A DNA stretch of 64,000 nt from Fibrobacter succinogenes (GCA_902779055.1 CACZAD010000029.1:62001-126000); one strand, 5' to 3'; positions 25,332 to 34,778 are shown, counted from the first letter of the stretch. The notes: generated by a model from the letters alone, not told the origin. A program made the numbers and translations.

Positions 25332-27335
25332 TTACTTGCCGACGCCGAGAGCCTTGTCGAGACCTTCGATCAACTTGCCGTTTTCGATCACGGAGAAGTT
25401 GCCGGTGTAGCCCCAGTGCGTCCAAGGAATCTGGAGCGTGTCGCAGATTTCACGCATGGCCGTGAGGTAGTTGATGCGGGATTCTGCGGTAGAACGGAGG
25501 TTCAGTGCGCCGAATTCGTTGATGATCACCGGAACGTTGTTTGCGGCTGCCCACTTCTTGGCCTTGAGAATTTCGACCATGATGGCTTCCTTGCTGCCGG
25601 TCTTGTAGTAGTTCTTGATATTCGTCTTCACGTAAGCCTTGGTGCTTGCCGTTACGCCGAAGTCTCCCGAAACCGTAGACCACTTTGCCGGATCGTAGGG
25701 GAACGGAATGTTCTTGATCGTGGCGTAGTCCGTCCAGGAACCGCCCTGATGCGTGAAGGTGAACGGTTCGTAGGTGTGGATGACGTAGATGATGTTGTCA
25801 TCGGTGAACGGGGTGCGCTTGGCAAGGAGCGTGATCGAGTACCACTGGGCATCGCCAAAGAGGATGGTGTGCTTGGTATCGACGGTGCGGATGGCGTCAA
25901 TCATTGCCTGGGCTGCGTTAGTCCACAATGCTGCGGTCACCTTGCCGTTGCTCATGTCGGGTTCGTTCAAAAGTTCAAAGAACAAGTCTTCGCGGGTGTT
26001 TTCTGCGTAGTGGGCGGCAACGTGCTTCCACGTTTCGGCCATCATCTTGATGTAGTTTTCGTCCTTGGCGCTGGTGAGGTTGTAGCTGTTGTCGTATTCG
26101 TGGTAGTCAATCACGAGGGACATGTTGTACTTGCCGGTCCATTCCACGAAGGAGTCGAGAACCATAAAGAGCGTGTCGTCGTCGAACTTGAGTTCTGCAT
26201 CGGTGCCTGCGATGAATGCGTCGCGGTTTGTGGCATAGAGGTCAAGGTCAATCGGCAAGCGGAGGCTCTTGAATCCGTTTTCTGCGAGGATCTGGACATC
26301 CTTTTCGCCCAATTCAAAGGACTTGAACTTGCCATCGGCATTTTCGAGCCAGTTGGTGAAGTTGACACCCTTGTTGAGGTACTTCATGGCCTTTTCCTGC
26401 AACGGGTTCGTCACCGTGATTTCGGCTTCGGTAAATTCGACCGTAGGAATCAGCGGATCCTTGATTTCCATATCCGGCTGGTCCTTGGCAACTTCGCTGG
26501 TATCCTGCAAATAGATGTTGTCGATAAAGAGGGAATCCGTGATGACCTTGGACTTGTTGCCCTTGGCCTGGAAGCTGATGGCGGTAATGTGTTTTGCGTC
26601 GAACGGGACTTCTTCGCCCCAGCCGCCCTGGACCAAGTCCTTGAAGCGGATGACTGCCTGCTTCCAAGTGGTGGAGGCTGCGACCTTGGCGAGATGCACG
26701 TCGTAGTCCTGGACATCGGAAATTTCAACGTGGACTTCGTGAGCGCCACCCTTGTACCAGTAAGTGATGCCGCCAAAACGTCCGTTGGCATCGTTTTCGT
26801 CAATCTGCACGCCCCAACCGACATACGGTTCATAAGCGTAACCGCCCTTATCGAGCGTGTATGCAACCTTGAATGCGTAGTTGGAACCGTTGTTCACGCG
26901 CTGGGCGGCAATGTTGCCTTCTTCATCGAGGGCAGTCGTGATGATGGAGGCGCCTTCGTTGTCGTTATCGTTGTATGTGTACCAGTAGCCGTCCGTGTTG
27001 CTCATGCCGTTGCCGTCTTCGAAATCGTCAAGCACGACGCCGAGACCTTCGGCTGCTGTAATTGGGCCTTCTGCCGGGAGAGTGGAGGGGTCAATTGCGG
27101 TGGCCGAGCTGGAGGATCCTGTTGCGATATCAGAGCTAGACGTCGGGTCGATTGTGCCGTTGCTAGAGGTCGGATCCGTTGCGCTGCTCGAAGCCGGAAC
27201 AGTGTTTTCTGGATTATTGATGCTCGGGTCGTTGGTGGGGATTGCTTGCGGATTGTCATCGCCACAGGCAGTAAGTGCCAGCACGGTTGCGAATCCCAAA
27301 ATGCCAAACTTCGGAGAAATTTTTTTGAGTTGCAT
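25332..27335 (-). CDS. GH5 endoglucanase lipoprotein with CBM11-like domain
   Basis: 667 residues. Hydrolyses beta-1,4-glucan (cellulose). Lipobox LALTAC with Cys24, then a Ser/Thr/Pro linker (about 45-90), a CBM11-like module starting VLDDFEDGNG (about 100-270), a short linker, and a GH5 catalytic domain (about 315-660). The catalytic acid/base is Glu in FELLNEPD (near 455) and the nucleophile is Glu in VIINEFGA (near 608). Size and layout resemble the known F. succinogenes cellulase EG3, but identity cannot be confirmed here. The lipid anchor suggests an outer-membrane cellulase. AGAGGG precedes the start. A single-gene unit, ended by a strong terminator. Confidence 0.9.
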   Translation of the reverse strand: MQLKKISPKFGILGFATVLALTACGDDNPQAIPTNDPSINNPENTVPASSSATDPTSSNGTIDPTSSSDIATGSSSSATAIDPSTLPAEGPITAAEGLGVVLDDFEDGNGMSNTDGYWYTYNDNDNEGASIITTALDEEGNIAAQRVNNGSNYAFKVAYTLDKGGYAYEPYVGWGVQIDENDANGRFGGITYWYKGGAHEVHVEISDVQDYDVHLAKVAASTTWKQAVIRFKDLVQGGWGEEVPFDAKHITAISFQAKGNKSKVITDSLFIDNIYLQDTSEVAKDQPDMEIKDPLIPTVEFTEAEITVTNPLQEKAMKYLNKGVNFTNWLENADGKFKSFELGEKDVQILAENGFKSLRLPIDLDLYATNRDAFIAGTDAELKFDDDTLFMVLDSFVEWTGKYNMSLVIDYHEYDNSYNLTSAKDENYIKMMAETWKHVAAHYAENTREDLFFELLNEPDMSNGKVTAALWTNAAQAMIDAIRTVDTKHTILFGDAQWYSITLLAKRTPFTDDNIIYVIHTYEPFTFTHQGGSWTDYATIKNIPFPYDPAKWSTVSGDFGVTASTKAYVKTNIKNYYKTGSKEAIMVEILKAKKWAAANNVPVIINEFGALNLRSTAESRINYLTAMREICDTLQIPWTHWGYTGNFSVIENGKLIEGLDKALGVGK

Positions 27336-27528
27336 AAAGCCCTCTTGTGTTGTTTGTCTTTTCTAGAGGAAAAATATATTGGATGGGGCGTTTTGATTCC
27401 AAATTAATAGGAAATGGCGTAAAAAGTGTATTAAGTGATTTGGTCAAAAAGTCTTATTTCCTTACGCAATTTTGAAAAAAAAGTTTTATTTATGTGTCAA
27501 TGTACTTCGGAGGTGCCATAAACTTTTT

Positions 27529-27534
27529 TAAATT
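27529..27534 (+). promoter_or_regulatory. Putative -10 box of the SagB-type gene, leaderless type
   Basis: TAAATT 8 nt before the ATG at 27543. The bases between are nearly all T and hold no Shine-Dalgarno. Confidence 0.4.
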
Positions 27535-27542
27535 TTTTTCGG

Positions 27543-28919
27543 ATGCGCTATTTCTCCGAAATGTACCACGAATCGACTCAGTATATCCCCCACGGAAGCG
27601 GGGATCCGGTCATTATGCATTGGGAAAAACAGGCGTATGCCGACAAGCGTTACAAGGGGGCGCCTAGGTATCCTCTTTCGGCTGCTTTTTTGCCGCTCCT
27701 TTCGCCTGTTTCAGCGGATTTCTTGAATCCGGTTTGTGTCTATGCCGTGGTACACGGTATGGATATTCCCGATGGCGTCTATTACGTCGATGGCGATGAG
27801 TCAAAGTTGGTGAAGCTTGGCGGCAAGGACGTTCGCGAAGCGATTCTTGCTGCGTTTCCGGAACGTGAATTCGTGAACGAGGCCCAGACGGTTTTCATTT
27901 ATACGGGTGTCCTTGAAAGGGCGGTGTGGCGTTTTCGCGAAGCCGCTTACCGTCAGGTGCAAATGGATGTGGGTTCGGCCTGCGCCAACACGGTTCTCGT
28001 TGCAAAATCGAGAGGCCAAAAGGTTTTTACGCTTGGCGGTTTTGTCGATGATGCCATTGCGGTTGCGCTCAAGCTTGGTTCTACAGAAATGCCTATGGCG
28101 GCGATTGCGATTTTTCCTGAAAAGAGCATGGTCGCATTCAATTCTGTGGACGACGGTGTGGGGGAATTGGCATATTCAAACCATGCCGAAATGAATGCTT
28201 TTGTGGACGATCAGAGTTATGAAATTTCGCGCTATCCGTCCCGGTTCATGTTGCAGAATCATCTCGAAAACATTGATGAACTGAATCTGTGCATGAAGGT
28301 GCGCCGTCTGGTCGCACATGCCTTGCCAGGCGACGAGTTTCCGCTGACTCCGGCGAAGTTCACGAACGAATACTACTTGCGTGAACTCTGGTATTTGCGC
28401 CCCGACAAAAAGGTCTGCTCCCCGTTTGCCCACGGAACGCTTGACCTGGATGACTTTTCGTCGATGTTGCGTTGGCTGGAACTTGCTCAGCTGAACGCTT
28501 TTGGCGTCGGACTCATAAAAATTTGGGTGGTCGTATTTGACGTGATGTTTGTGTATGCAGGCGTGTACCGTTACATTCCTGTGCGCAAGTCCATCTATAT
28601 GCAGAGTGGTTCAGCCAATCCGAAAAAATTCAGCAAGTGCTTTGCCGTTCCCGAACAAGTTCAAAATGCAATGTTTGCCGTTGTTCTGACATCGAACCTG
28701 AATGAATCCTGCAAGGTGCTTGGGAACCGAGGCTACCGCTACATGAACCTCAATGCGGGAGTCCTCACGGAGTCGCTTTACGAGTCTGCGCGCTTGCTCA
28801 ACAGGACCGCCCGCGAAGAACATTTCTTCTATCACGACGAATTGAAAAAGCTTCTGGATATTCCAGAAGCCGAAAGCATCATCTCGACCGTATTGATCGG
28901 AAAAAGTCAGGTGAAGTAA
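27543..28919 (+). CDS. SagB/ThcOx-type nitroreductase-fold protein, tandem domains
   Basis: 458 residues. The start YFSEMYHESTQYIPHG recalls the SagB-type dehydrogenase family of FMN-dependent azoline oxidases. Two nitroreductase-like halves are visible: SACANTVLVAKSRGQKVF (about 145) with PMAAIAIFP, and NRGYRYMNLNAGVLTESLY (about 395-415). Cyclodehydratase, precursor peptide and transporter genes, usual partners in thiazole/oxazole peptide clusters, are absent, so a role outside peptide maturation is possible. It is isolated between the cellulase and repeats. Base composition is normal. The family call is fairly sure; the substrate is unknown. Confidence 0.75.
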   Translation: MRYFSEMYHESTQYIPHGSGDPVIMHWEKQAYADKRYKGAPRYPLSAAFLPLLSPVSADFLNPVCVYAVVHGMDIPDGVYYVDGDESKLVKLGGKDVREAILAAFPEREFVNEAQTVFIYTGVLERAVWRFREAAYRQVQMDVGSACANTVLVAKSRGQKVFTLGGFVDDAIAVALKLGSTEMPMAAIAIFPEKSMVAFNSVDDGVGELAYSNHAEMNAFVDDQSYEISRYPSRFMLQNHLENIDELNLCMKVRRLVAHALPGDEFPLTPAKFTNEYYLRELWYLRPDKKVCSPFAHGTLDLDDFSSMLRWLELAQLNAFGVGLIKIWVVVFDVMFVYAGVYRYIPVRKSIYMQSGSANPKKFSKCFAVPEQVQNAMFAVVLTSNLNESCKVLGNRGYRYMNLNAGVLTESLYESARLLNRTAREEHFFYHDELKKLLDIPEAESIISTVLIGKSQVK

Positions 28920-28929
28920 AACGAGTGCG

Positions 28930-29056
28930 TTGTCATCCCGGACTCTTTGTCACCCCGGCTTTGTACAAGTACAAAGCCCTTCGGCTCAGCTATGAAAATG
29001 CAAGCATTTTCGCAGCGTTCGCCTTGGTTGCTTTTATTCCGGGGCGGGATCACCTT
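28930..29056. repeat. Composite repeat with two variable palindromes
   Basis: TGTCATCCCGGACTC, then TTGTCACCCCGG. A hairpin GGCTTTGTAC / GTACAAAGCC with loop AA (28957-28978) follows. Next comes flank CGGCTCAGCTAT, hairpin GAAAATGC-AA-GCATTTTC (28994-29011), and flank GCAGCGTTCGCCTTGG. It closes with TTATTCCGGGGCGGGATCACC. Confidence 0.75.
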
Positions 29057-29065
29057 ACACACACA

Positions 29066-29734
29066 TTACCCCAAAATCTTCAACAGCAACGGTGTGATGA
29101 ACACTGTAACGACGCCCGCAACCCCAATGGAAAGGCTGCTCATGGCGCCTTGAACCTCGCCGATTTCCATCGCCTTCGTTGTGCCGAGAGCGTGGCTTGC
29201 CGTTCCGATGGAAACACCCTGCGCAATCGGATTGCCGATGCGGAAAAATCGGCATACGAGCGGAGCCGTCACAGCGCCGGTGATTCCAGTAATGACAATC
29301 GCGACAATCGTGATGGACGGATTTCCGCCAATTTGTTCTGAAACCACGGAACCCATCGGAATCGTGATGGACTTCGGAATCAACGAAAGCATCAGCGATT
29401 TGCTGATGTTGAAAATCTTTGCGCAGGCAATCACGCAGGCGATGCTTGTGACGCACCCGACAGTGATTCCCGCAAGAATCGGAAGCCACGCTTTTCTGAG
29501 CGCCTGGATGTGTCTGTACAACGGAACGGCAAGCAGAACCGTAACAGGTCCAAGGAAGAACGAAATGTAATCTCCTCCGACTTTGTAGGTCTCGTATTCA
29601 ATTCCCGTGACGGTCAAGAATCCGATGATGAGGATCGTTGCAATGAGAATCGGGTTCAGTAACGGATTGCGCCACTTGTTGCGGATGGAAACTCCAATTT
29701 CAAAGGCGATGATGGTAAGAATGATGCCGAACAT
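29066..29734 (-). CDS. lrgB: LrgB/CidB family membrane protein
   Basis: 222 residues, hydrophobic, with about six membrane segments. LrgB works with LrgA in holin-like modulation of murein hydrolases and programmed lysis in Gram-positives. Related proteins in other bacteria have been linked to small-molecule export, for example pyruvate or glycolate. Conserved stretches: FFLGPVTVLLAVPLYRH, LIPKSITIPMGSVVSEQIGG, and IGTASHALGTTKAMEIGEVQGA. It is 12 nt downstream of lrgA; the two form an operon. No LytSR-type regulator is seen nearby. Confidence 0.9.
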   Translation of the reverse strand: MFGIILTIIAFEIGVSIRNKWRNPLLNPILIATILIIGFLTVTGIEYETYKVGGDYISFFLGPVTVLLAVPLYRHIQALRKAWLPILAGITVGCVTSIACVIACAKIFNISKSLMLSLIPKSITIPMGSVVSEQIGGNPSITIVAIVITGITGAVTAPLVCRFFRIGNPIAQGVSIGTASHALGTTKAMEIGEVQGAMSSLSIGVAGVVTVFITPLLLKILG

Positions 29735-29746
29735 ATTGACTCTCGA

Positions 29747-30139
29747 TTAGTGTTCCGAAGATGTTTTTTCAGTCGAGGCTTTGGGATCGTTCGCTTTCTC
29801 TTTCTTGCTCAGAAGTTGCACGGCCCAGCCGGTCGTCACCATTGTTACAATGGTTATGACAATGCAGAGGAACAGCAAAAGCGGCCACTGGCTTTTGACG
29901 TCTTCGCCAACGAGCATGAGTCCGATTGCGGGAGGTAAGAAAAAGAACGAAAGACGCTTCAAAAAGAAGTCGCTCACTTCTCGAATCTGTTCCAGCTTGA
30001 TGATCTTGAGGCAAAGCAAAAGGAGCAGTATGAGCATCCCGAGAATATTGCCTGGAATGGGGATTTCTGTGTGTGCATTGAGGAGTTCGCCTGCATAGCA
30101 AATTCCTAGAATCAGGGCTAATTGTAAAAGAACTCGCAT
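29747..30139 (-). CDS. lrgA: LrgA/CidA holin-like membrane protein
   Basis: 130 residues. Four predicted membrane helices with the family motif IPIPGNILGMLILLLLL, then FFFLPPAIGLML. A charged, disordered C-terminal tail (about 110-130). Partner of LrgB. The start has no Shine-Dalgarno; TATCTTTG lies directly upstream. Confidence 0.9.
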   Translation of the reverse strand: MRVLLQLALILGICYAGELLNAHTEIPIPGNILGMLILLLLLCLKIIKLEQIREVSDFFLKRLSFFFLPPAIGLMLVGEDVKSQWPLLLFLCIVITIVTMVTTGWAVQLLSKKEKANDPKASTEKTSSEH

Positions 30140-30146
30140 GCGGCCA

Positions 30147-30152
30147 AAGATA
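30147..30152 (-). promoter_or_regulatory. Putative -10 box of lrgAB, leaderless type
   Basis: TATCTT followed by TGG (TAnnTTTG match) 7 nt before the ATG. TTTG lies about 18 nt further upstream as a -33 candidate. Confidence 0.5.
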
Positions 30153-30220
30153 GAAAATAAGGGCTCACGCCAAAGGTGTTTTTTTTAATGCAAAAAGTAG
30201 ATTATGAATTAAAAACTTAG

Positions 30221-30253
30221 ATGTCATTCCGGCCTCCGTGCCGGAATCGCCTA
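30221..30253. repeat. Dispersed GTCATTCCGG hairpin repeat
   Basis: Stem ATTCCGGC / GCCGGAAT around a short loop, flanked by ATGTC and CGCCTATT. A near copy lies at 52517-52549. Confidence 0.75.
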
Positions 30254-30275
30254 TTTTGTGTAGCTAAGAAAAACT

Positions 30276-30281
30276 TATATT
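30276..30281 (+). promoter_or_regulatory. Putative -10 box of fmt, leaderless type
   Basis: TATATT followed by TC, 7 nt before the fmt ATG. TTTTG lies about 17 nt upstream of it. Confidence 0.45.
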
Positions 30282-30288
30282 TCCCCAT

Positions 30289-31212
30289 ATGAAAATTGTA
30301 TTTATGGGAACACCCGCGTTTGCGGCACATTTTTTGGAGCATCTTGTTGCTTCCGATAACGAAGTTTTGGCAGTTGTCACACAGCCCGACCGTCCTGCAG
30401 GTCGAGGCCGCGTACTCACGCCCCCGCCGGTCAAAGAAACGGCTTTGAAATACAACCTGCCGGTATTGCAGCCGACGGACTTGAAGTCCCCGGAATTCGA
30501 AGCGGACCTCCGCAAGTACGATGCCGACCTTTTTGTCGTCGTGGCTTATTCCATTTTGCCGAAGAACATCTTGGGTGTTGCCAAGTTCGGTGCCGTGAAC
30601 GTTCATGGCAGCTTGCTCCCGAAGTATCGTGGTGCAGCTCCGGTACAGCGCGCCATTGCCGATGGCCTCAAAGAGACGGGCGTGACCGTCTTCCGCCTGG
30701 ACGAAAAGATGGATCACGGTCCGATTCTTGCCCAGCGCACGGTAACCATCGACCATCAGGAAACAACTGCAAGCTTGCTCGACAAGATGGTCGCTCCGGG
30801 CGTTGATGCTTTGGACGATGCCATCAACCAGCTTAAAAACGGTTGCGAAAAGGATTTGACGCAGGATCACGCCCAGGCTAGCGGCGCTCCGAAAATCAAG
30901 AAAGAAGAAGGCTTGATTGATTTCAACTTGCCGGCTCTGACCATCCACAATCGCATTCGCGCATTCAACCCGTGGCCGGGTGGATACGGAAAGCTCGGTG
31001 GACGTATGGTGTATCTCCGCAAGACGGATACTCCCGAAAACGGTCCGAAGCTTGCTCCGGGTGCAGTGGAATTCAAGGATAATCGTCTTTTTGTCGGAAC
31101 GGGTGACGGCGTCCTCGAAGTCATCGAAATCCAGGCCGAAGGTAAAAAGCCTATGCCTGTTGCTGACTTCATGCGTGGAATCCAAAAGCGCGAGGGTCTT
31201 CAATTTTGCTAA
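30289..31212 (+). CDS. fmt: Methionyl-tRNA formyltransferase
   Basis: 307 residues, the usual length. Formylates the methionine of initiator tRNA using 10-formyltetrahydrofolate. Seen: N-terminal Rossmann strand KIVFMGTPAFAAHFLE, active-site region NVHGSLLPKYRGAAPVQRAI, then the catalytic ETGVTVFRLDEKMDHGPIL region, and the C-terminal tRNA-binding barrel (from about 205). It heads the operon fmt-rsmB-two outer-membrane proteins; its stop overlaps rsmB by 7 nt. def, commonly beside fmt, is not in the window. Confidence 0.95.
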   Translation: MKIVFMGTPAFAAHFLEHLVASDNEVLAVVTQPDRPAGRGRVLTPPPVKETALKYNLPVLQPTDLKSPEFEADLRKYDADLFVVVAYSILPKNILGVAKFGAVNVHGSLLPKYRGAAPVQRAIADGLKETGVTVFRLDEKMDHGPILAQRTVTIDHQETTASLLDKMVAPGVDALDDAINQLKNGCEKDLTQDHAQASGAPKIKKEEGLIDFNLPALTIHNRIRAFNPWPGGYGKLGGRMVYLRKTDTPENGPKLAPGAVEFKDNRLFVGTGDGVLEVIEIQAEGKKPMPVADFMRGIQKREGLQFC

Positions 31213-32459
31213 CGGAACGTGAAGAAGCCTATCGAGTCCTTTTGCTTTGGCTAAAAGATGGCTCGTTTATCAAGGAAGGTGGCTTGTCTCCATTCGCTAT
31301 GGAACTTGCCTTGGGCGTTTGCCGTAGACATTTGTATCTCGAATATTTCGTCAAGTCGCTCACCAAGAAAATGCCGTCGCTCGAAGCCCGAGTCATTCTC
31401 GAAATGGGCCTCTTCCAGATGTTCTTTATGGACGTGCCGGACTATGCCGCCATCAATGCTTGCGTTGAACTCGCGAAGTCCGTAAATCTCGGTGAGAGTA
31501 CAGCGCGTCTCGTGAACGCGGTGCTTCGCACTGCTCGCCGTCAGGGCGAGCCTGCGCTTCCGCCGCAGCGCGTTCGCCGCGTGAGCATCGAAAATTCCGT
31601 GCCCGAATGGCTTGTGCGCCGTTGGTTCGATGTCTACGGTGGCGAGCAGGCCGAAGCATTGGCAAAAGCAACGCTCGTTCGCCCGACGGAATGGATCCGC
31701 GTGAATCTGCAAAGGACCAGCGCTCCGGTGCTTGCCGAAAAGCTCGGCATCACGGGTTCCTCGATTCTGTTTGACCGTTACATCGAAATCCCGCGTGACG
31801 TGGGTGTAAAGCTGTTGCTTGCGACTCCGGAATTCGTGAAAGGACAATTCTCGTTCCAGAATCCGTCCGCATTCGAAGTCATTAAGCTCATGGACCTGAA
31901 GCCTGGCCTTAAAGTCTGGGACGCCTGTGCCGCTCCGGGTGGCAAGACCGCTCTCATGGCCGAAATGGATGGTTCGCTCGAAATCCTCGCTAGCGATTCT
32001 TCTGCATCCCGTCTTGAAAAGATGCAGGACCTGATGAACCGCCTCGGACTCACGAACATCAAGACCGAAGTCATCGACCTTGCCGCAGAACCCCAAGCCC
32101 CCGCGGCAGCACCGCAGCATTCGTCTAAATTCGACCGCATCCTCCTCGATGTCCCGTGCAGCAATATGGGCGTCATCGCTCGCCGTCCCGAATCCGTCTA
32201 CCGCATGACTCCGGAATCCATCAACGAAATTGCCGAACTGCAATTCAAGATTCTCGAAAATGCATCGACCGCGCTTGCACCTCACGGCCGCCTCGTGTAT
32301 GCGACCTGCAGCCCGGATCCTACCGAAACGACCCGCGTGATCGCTCGATTCGTCAAGGCTCATCCTGAATTCGTTAAAGTCGGTGAACCTGTTTTGCCGG
32401 GCCTCAAGGACTCTCGTCTCGATGGCTTTTTTGCTCAAGCTCTGGAATACAAAAAATGA
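31206..32459 (+). CDS. rsmB: 16S rRNA (cytosine(967)-C(5))-methyltransferase, RsmB/NOP family
   Basis: 417 residues. An N-terminal NusB-like RNA-binding domain (about 1-130) is followed by the Fmu/NOL1/NOP2 methyltransferase domain. SAM site: WDACAAPGGKTALMAEM. Catalytic cysteines: LLDVPCSNMGVIARRPE (TPCSG-like) and YATCSPDPTET. The only sensible start is TTG at 31206, overlapping the fmt stop by 7 nt. The fmt-rsmB pairing is common in bacteria, which supports the call. Confidence 0.92.
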   Translation: MLTEREEAYRVLLLWLKDGSFIKEGGLSPFAMELALGVCRRHLYLEYFVKSLTKKMPSLEARVILEMGLFQMFFMDVPDYAAINACVELAKSVNLGESTARLVNAVLRTARRQGEPALPPQRVRRVSIENSVPEWLVRRWFDVYGGEQAEALAKATLVRPTEWIRVNLQRTSAPVLAEKLGITGSSILFDRYIEIPRDVGVKLLLATPEFVKGQFSFQNPSAFEVIKLMDLKPGLKVWDACAAPGGKTALMAEMDGSLEILASDSSASRLEKMQDLMNRLGLTNIKTEVIDLAAEPQAPAAAPQHSSKFDRILLDVPCSNMGVIARRPESVYRMTPESINEIAELQFKILENASTALAPHGRLVYATCSPDPTETTRVIARFVKAHPEFVKVGEPVLPGLKDSRLDGFFAQALEYKK

Positions 32460-33058
32460 AAAAATTCATTGCGATTCTCACCTTAGGCTTGGTATCGCTT
32501 TTGCACGCCGAAGACCCGCTTGCGTTTAGAAACGACTCTGCGGCTGTCGCAAACGATATCTCGTTCTCCCACTTTTCCGTGTTCGTCGAAGGCGGTGAAA
32601 TATACCCCATGGGCGATATGATGGATGCCGTAAAGAATACCCTGTATGGCGGCGTCGGAATCCACTATGCCTATTGGGACAACGTCGATGGCGTCGTGAT
32701 GTTCCAGTACGCTTACTTTAAACCGAGACCCGATATCTACTACGATGGTGTCCACCAGTTCATGGGCCGTGTCGGTGTTGACTGGAGGTGGAACGTGATT
32801 CATCCGGTGGTGCTGGGGGGCGGCTTTACCTGTAGCTGGACCCGCGCCGATTCCAAGGTCCATCTTTATGACGAACCCGGTGGAACCCTGACGGATAACG
32901 AAACGGAATTTGGCTGGTATGCAAGAATCAGTTTGCCGGTGTTCAAGTATAAGGAATATAGTGTGGGTTTCCATATTATGTGGGAAGAACTTTGGACCTA
33001 TCCGGAAGCCTCTGATATGCTTTCGGCGGGAATCACATTTGAAAGGAGCCTGTGGTAA
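32456..33058 (+). CDS. Outer-membrane beta-barrel protein, small
   Basis: 200 residues, signal peptide ending LLHAE near residue 20. The mature protein alternates aromatic and polar residues in short strands (VFVEGGEIYP, YGGVGIHYAYWD, VVMFQYAYFKPRP), the pattern of an 8-10-stranded outer-membrane barrel, and ends with an aromatic residue (ERSLW). Its start overlaps rsmB by 4 nt (ATGA), and its stop overlaps the next gene by 1 nt. It is thus translationally coupled to rRNA methyltransferase and to another barrel gene. Function unknown. Confidence 0.72.
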   Translation: MKKFIAILTLGLVSLLHAEDPLAFRNDSAAVANDISFSHFSVFVEGGEIYPMGDMMDAVKNTLYGGVGIHYAYWDNVDGVVMFQYAYFKPRPDIYYDGVHQFMGRVGVDWRWNVIHPVVLGGGFTCSWTRADSKVHLYDEPGGTLTDNETEFGWYARISLPVFKYKEYSVGFHIMWEELWTYPEASDMLSAGITFERSLW

Positions 33059-34767
33059 TGAACTCCTTTATGAATAAATTTGTAGCAGCATTGGCAATCT
33101 CGGCATGTTCTGCGTTCGCCTCTGTCGATCCAGAAATGGAAGGGATGGAAGTTGTTTCCCGGGATAATGGAACATACCTGATCGGTAGCCCCACGTACTA
33201 TTTCGACCGTGCCCTTGGCGCTGGCGGTATCCATTCCGAAAGCGAACTGTGGACGCCCCGGAAATTGAATTACCGTTTGCTTTTCAACCGTATGTCCGTG
33301 CTTCCTAGCTGGGATCCGATCGAAGCACCCTCTGTTTGGATGAAGACGGGTAATGAACTTGGCGATTTGATTTATCGCGATTTTCTTATGACTCATAACG
33401 AACGCCCTGTCAACAGGACTCCGATTTTGGAGGCGGGCGTGCGCACTCCGTCGTTCCACGGATTTTGGGCAACGTTCCGTTTGTTCCAGGATGATCATTA
33501 CACGTTCTATTCTGCTTGGGAATACCGTAGGCATGTGGTGGATGGCTCGTTCTCGTTCTTTGGCGAAAACTGGCCTATGTTCAGCTCCGCATACGGTGGA
33601 CTCGGGTATACTAACGACTTTGTAAACGCCTCTGTGCTTGCGGGTATGGAATATATGTGGTTCTTTACCGAAAGTTCCAGGTGGATTCCGGTGCAGTACA
33701 AGCCGCGCATTGAAGCTCGTGCCGACGTCGGCAATTTCACGGCAAGTCTCGTTTACGAAGATGGTGAATATCAGAATAAAACGAAAAAGGAAACAGGTGA
33801 ACGTAAAGAACTGAATGGCTCTATCGTCTATAATTGCGGTGAAAGCTGTAAACGTGGAATGTTGCAGCTTTCCGCAGGGCTTTCGTTCCGTGCTGTTGAC
33901 GATTCGGGAGTTGTCTATACGGGTCTGGACAACGATCTTGTTATGTGGCCGTTCCTTGAAATGCGTGTCCGTCCGAATGAAAACTTAAAGTTCGATGTCG
34001 TGTTTGGCGTGAACGATAGGGATTGGCTTGTCCAGGACAGTGTGGAATACGGTGTCCCCGTTTACGACAGAATGAAAATTACATTCGGTGGCAAGAATAT
34101 CTCTGGAACCCGACTGAATCCCATTGCCGATACTTATGAGTATTTCGATGGTGACACGATTTCGCTTACGGCTGCTGGCCGCATGAATTTGATGCAAGCC
34201 TCCATTCGCTTGGATGATACTCTGACGAACTTTTTTGGCTTTGGCGCACGTGGTAGCCTTTGGGCTGAATATGGTGCCGAAACATTTGATGTCGATAAAT
34301 ATGTTGTCGATGGAATTTATACATTCCGTCATGGCGACGTCGGCCGAATCAATTCCTGGATCAAGGGCGTTACGGGTGAGTTCTGGATCAATCTCTGGTA
34401 CAGGGACTTGCTCAAGTTTACGGCTCTTACGGGCTTTGAACACATCGAAGGCAAAGAAAAACGTTTCGAAATCCAACCGTCGGAATTCTTTGCGGAGTTC
34501 AATGCCGATTGGCTTATCAAAAAGACGTTCCGCATTTCGCACTCGATCCGTTATCGAAGCGACGCCAAGTGGAATCTTCGCTCCAAGAAACCGTATGTCG
34601 TAAAGGGAGACTGGTACTGGGACGCCACATTCGAACAGCGCTTCCCGAAGTACGGACTCTCTTTAGCGGGGTCTATTATACAGGCTTTAGGCAAGGAAGT
34701 TATAGAAACACCGAATGGAGACTATAGCCGAGTCCGCTTCTACTGCACCGCAAAGAAGGCGTTTTAA
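33058..34767 (+). CDS. Outer-membrane protein, probable beta-barrel
   Basis: 569 residues from ATG 33058 (TAATG overlap with the preceding stop); ATG 33070 and GTG 33052 are alternatives. Signal peptide ends near SACSAFAS. The rest is long, aromatic and strand-rich (FHGFWATFRLFQDDHYTFYS, YMWFFTESSRWIPVQYKPRI) and ends RFYCTAKKAF with a terminal Phe, the usual outer-membrane barrel signature. Large enough for a 20-plus-stranded barrel. Last gene of the fmt operon. No known family recognised; a transport or adhesion role is a guess only. Confidence 0.7.
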   Translation: MNSFMNKFVAALAISACSAFASVDPEMEGMEVVSRDNGTYLIGSPTYYFDRALGAGGIHSESELWTPRKLNYRLLFNRMSVLPSWDPIEAPSVWMKTGNELGDLIYRDFLMTHNERPVNRTPILEAGVRTPSFHGFWATFRLFQDDHYTFYSAWEYRRHVVDGSFSFFGENWPMFSSAYGGLGYTNDFVNASVLAGMEYMWFFTESSRWIPVQYKPRIEARADVGNFTASLVYEDGEYQNKTKKETGERKELNGSIVYNCGESCKRGMLQLSAGLSFRAVDDSGVVYTGLDNDLVMWPFLEMRVRPNENLKFDVVFGVNDRDWLVQDSVEYGVPVYDRMKITFGGKNISGTRLNPIADTYEYFDGDTISLTAAGRMNLMQASIRLDDTLTNFFGFGARGSLWAEYGAETFDVDKYVVDGIYTFRHGDVGRINSWIKGVTGEFWINLWYRDLLKFTALTGFEHIEGKEKRFEIQPSEFFAEFNADWLIKKTFRISHSIRYRSDAKWNLRSKKPYVVKGDWYWDATFEQRFPKYGLSLAGSIIQALGKEVIETPNGDYSRVRFYCTAKKAF

Positions 34768-34778
34768 TTTGCTCTAGT

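Noticed and set aside
25416..27407. Long open frame of 663 codons on the plus strand opposite the cellulase gene
   Set aside because: It lies entirely antisense to the GH5 gene, has no family motif and reflects codon bias. The minus-strand frame has the lipobox and catalytic motifs.
31251..32438. 395-codon minus-strand frame opposite rsmB
   Set aside because: Shadow of rsmB without a family match.
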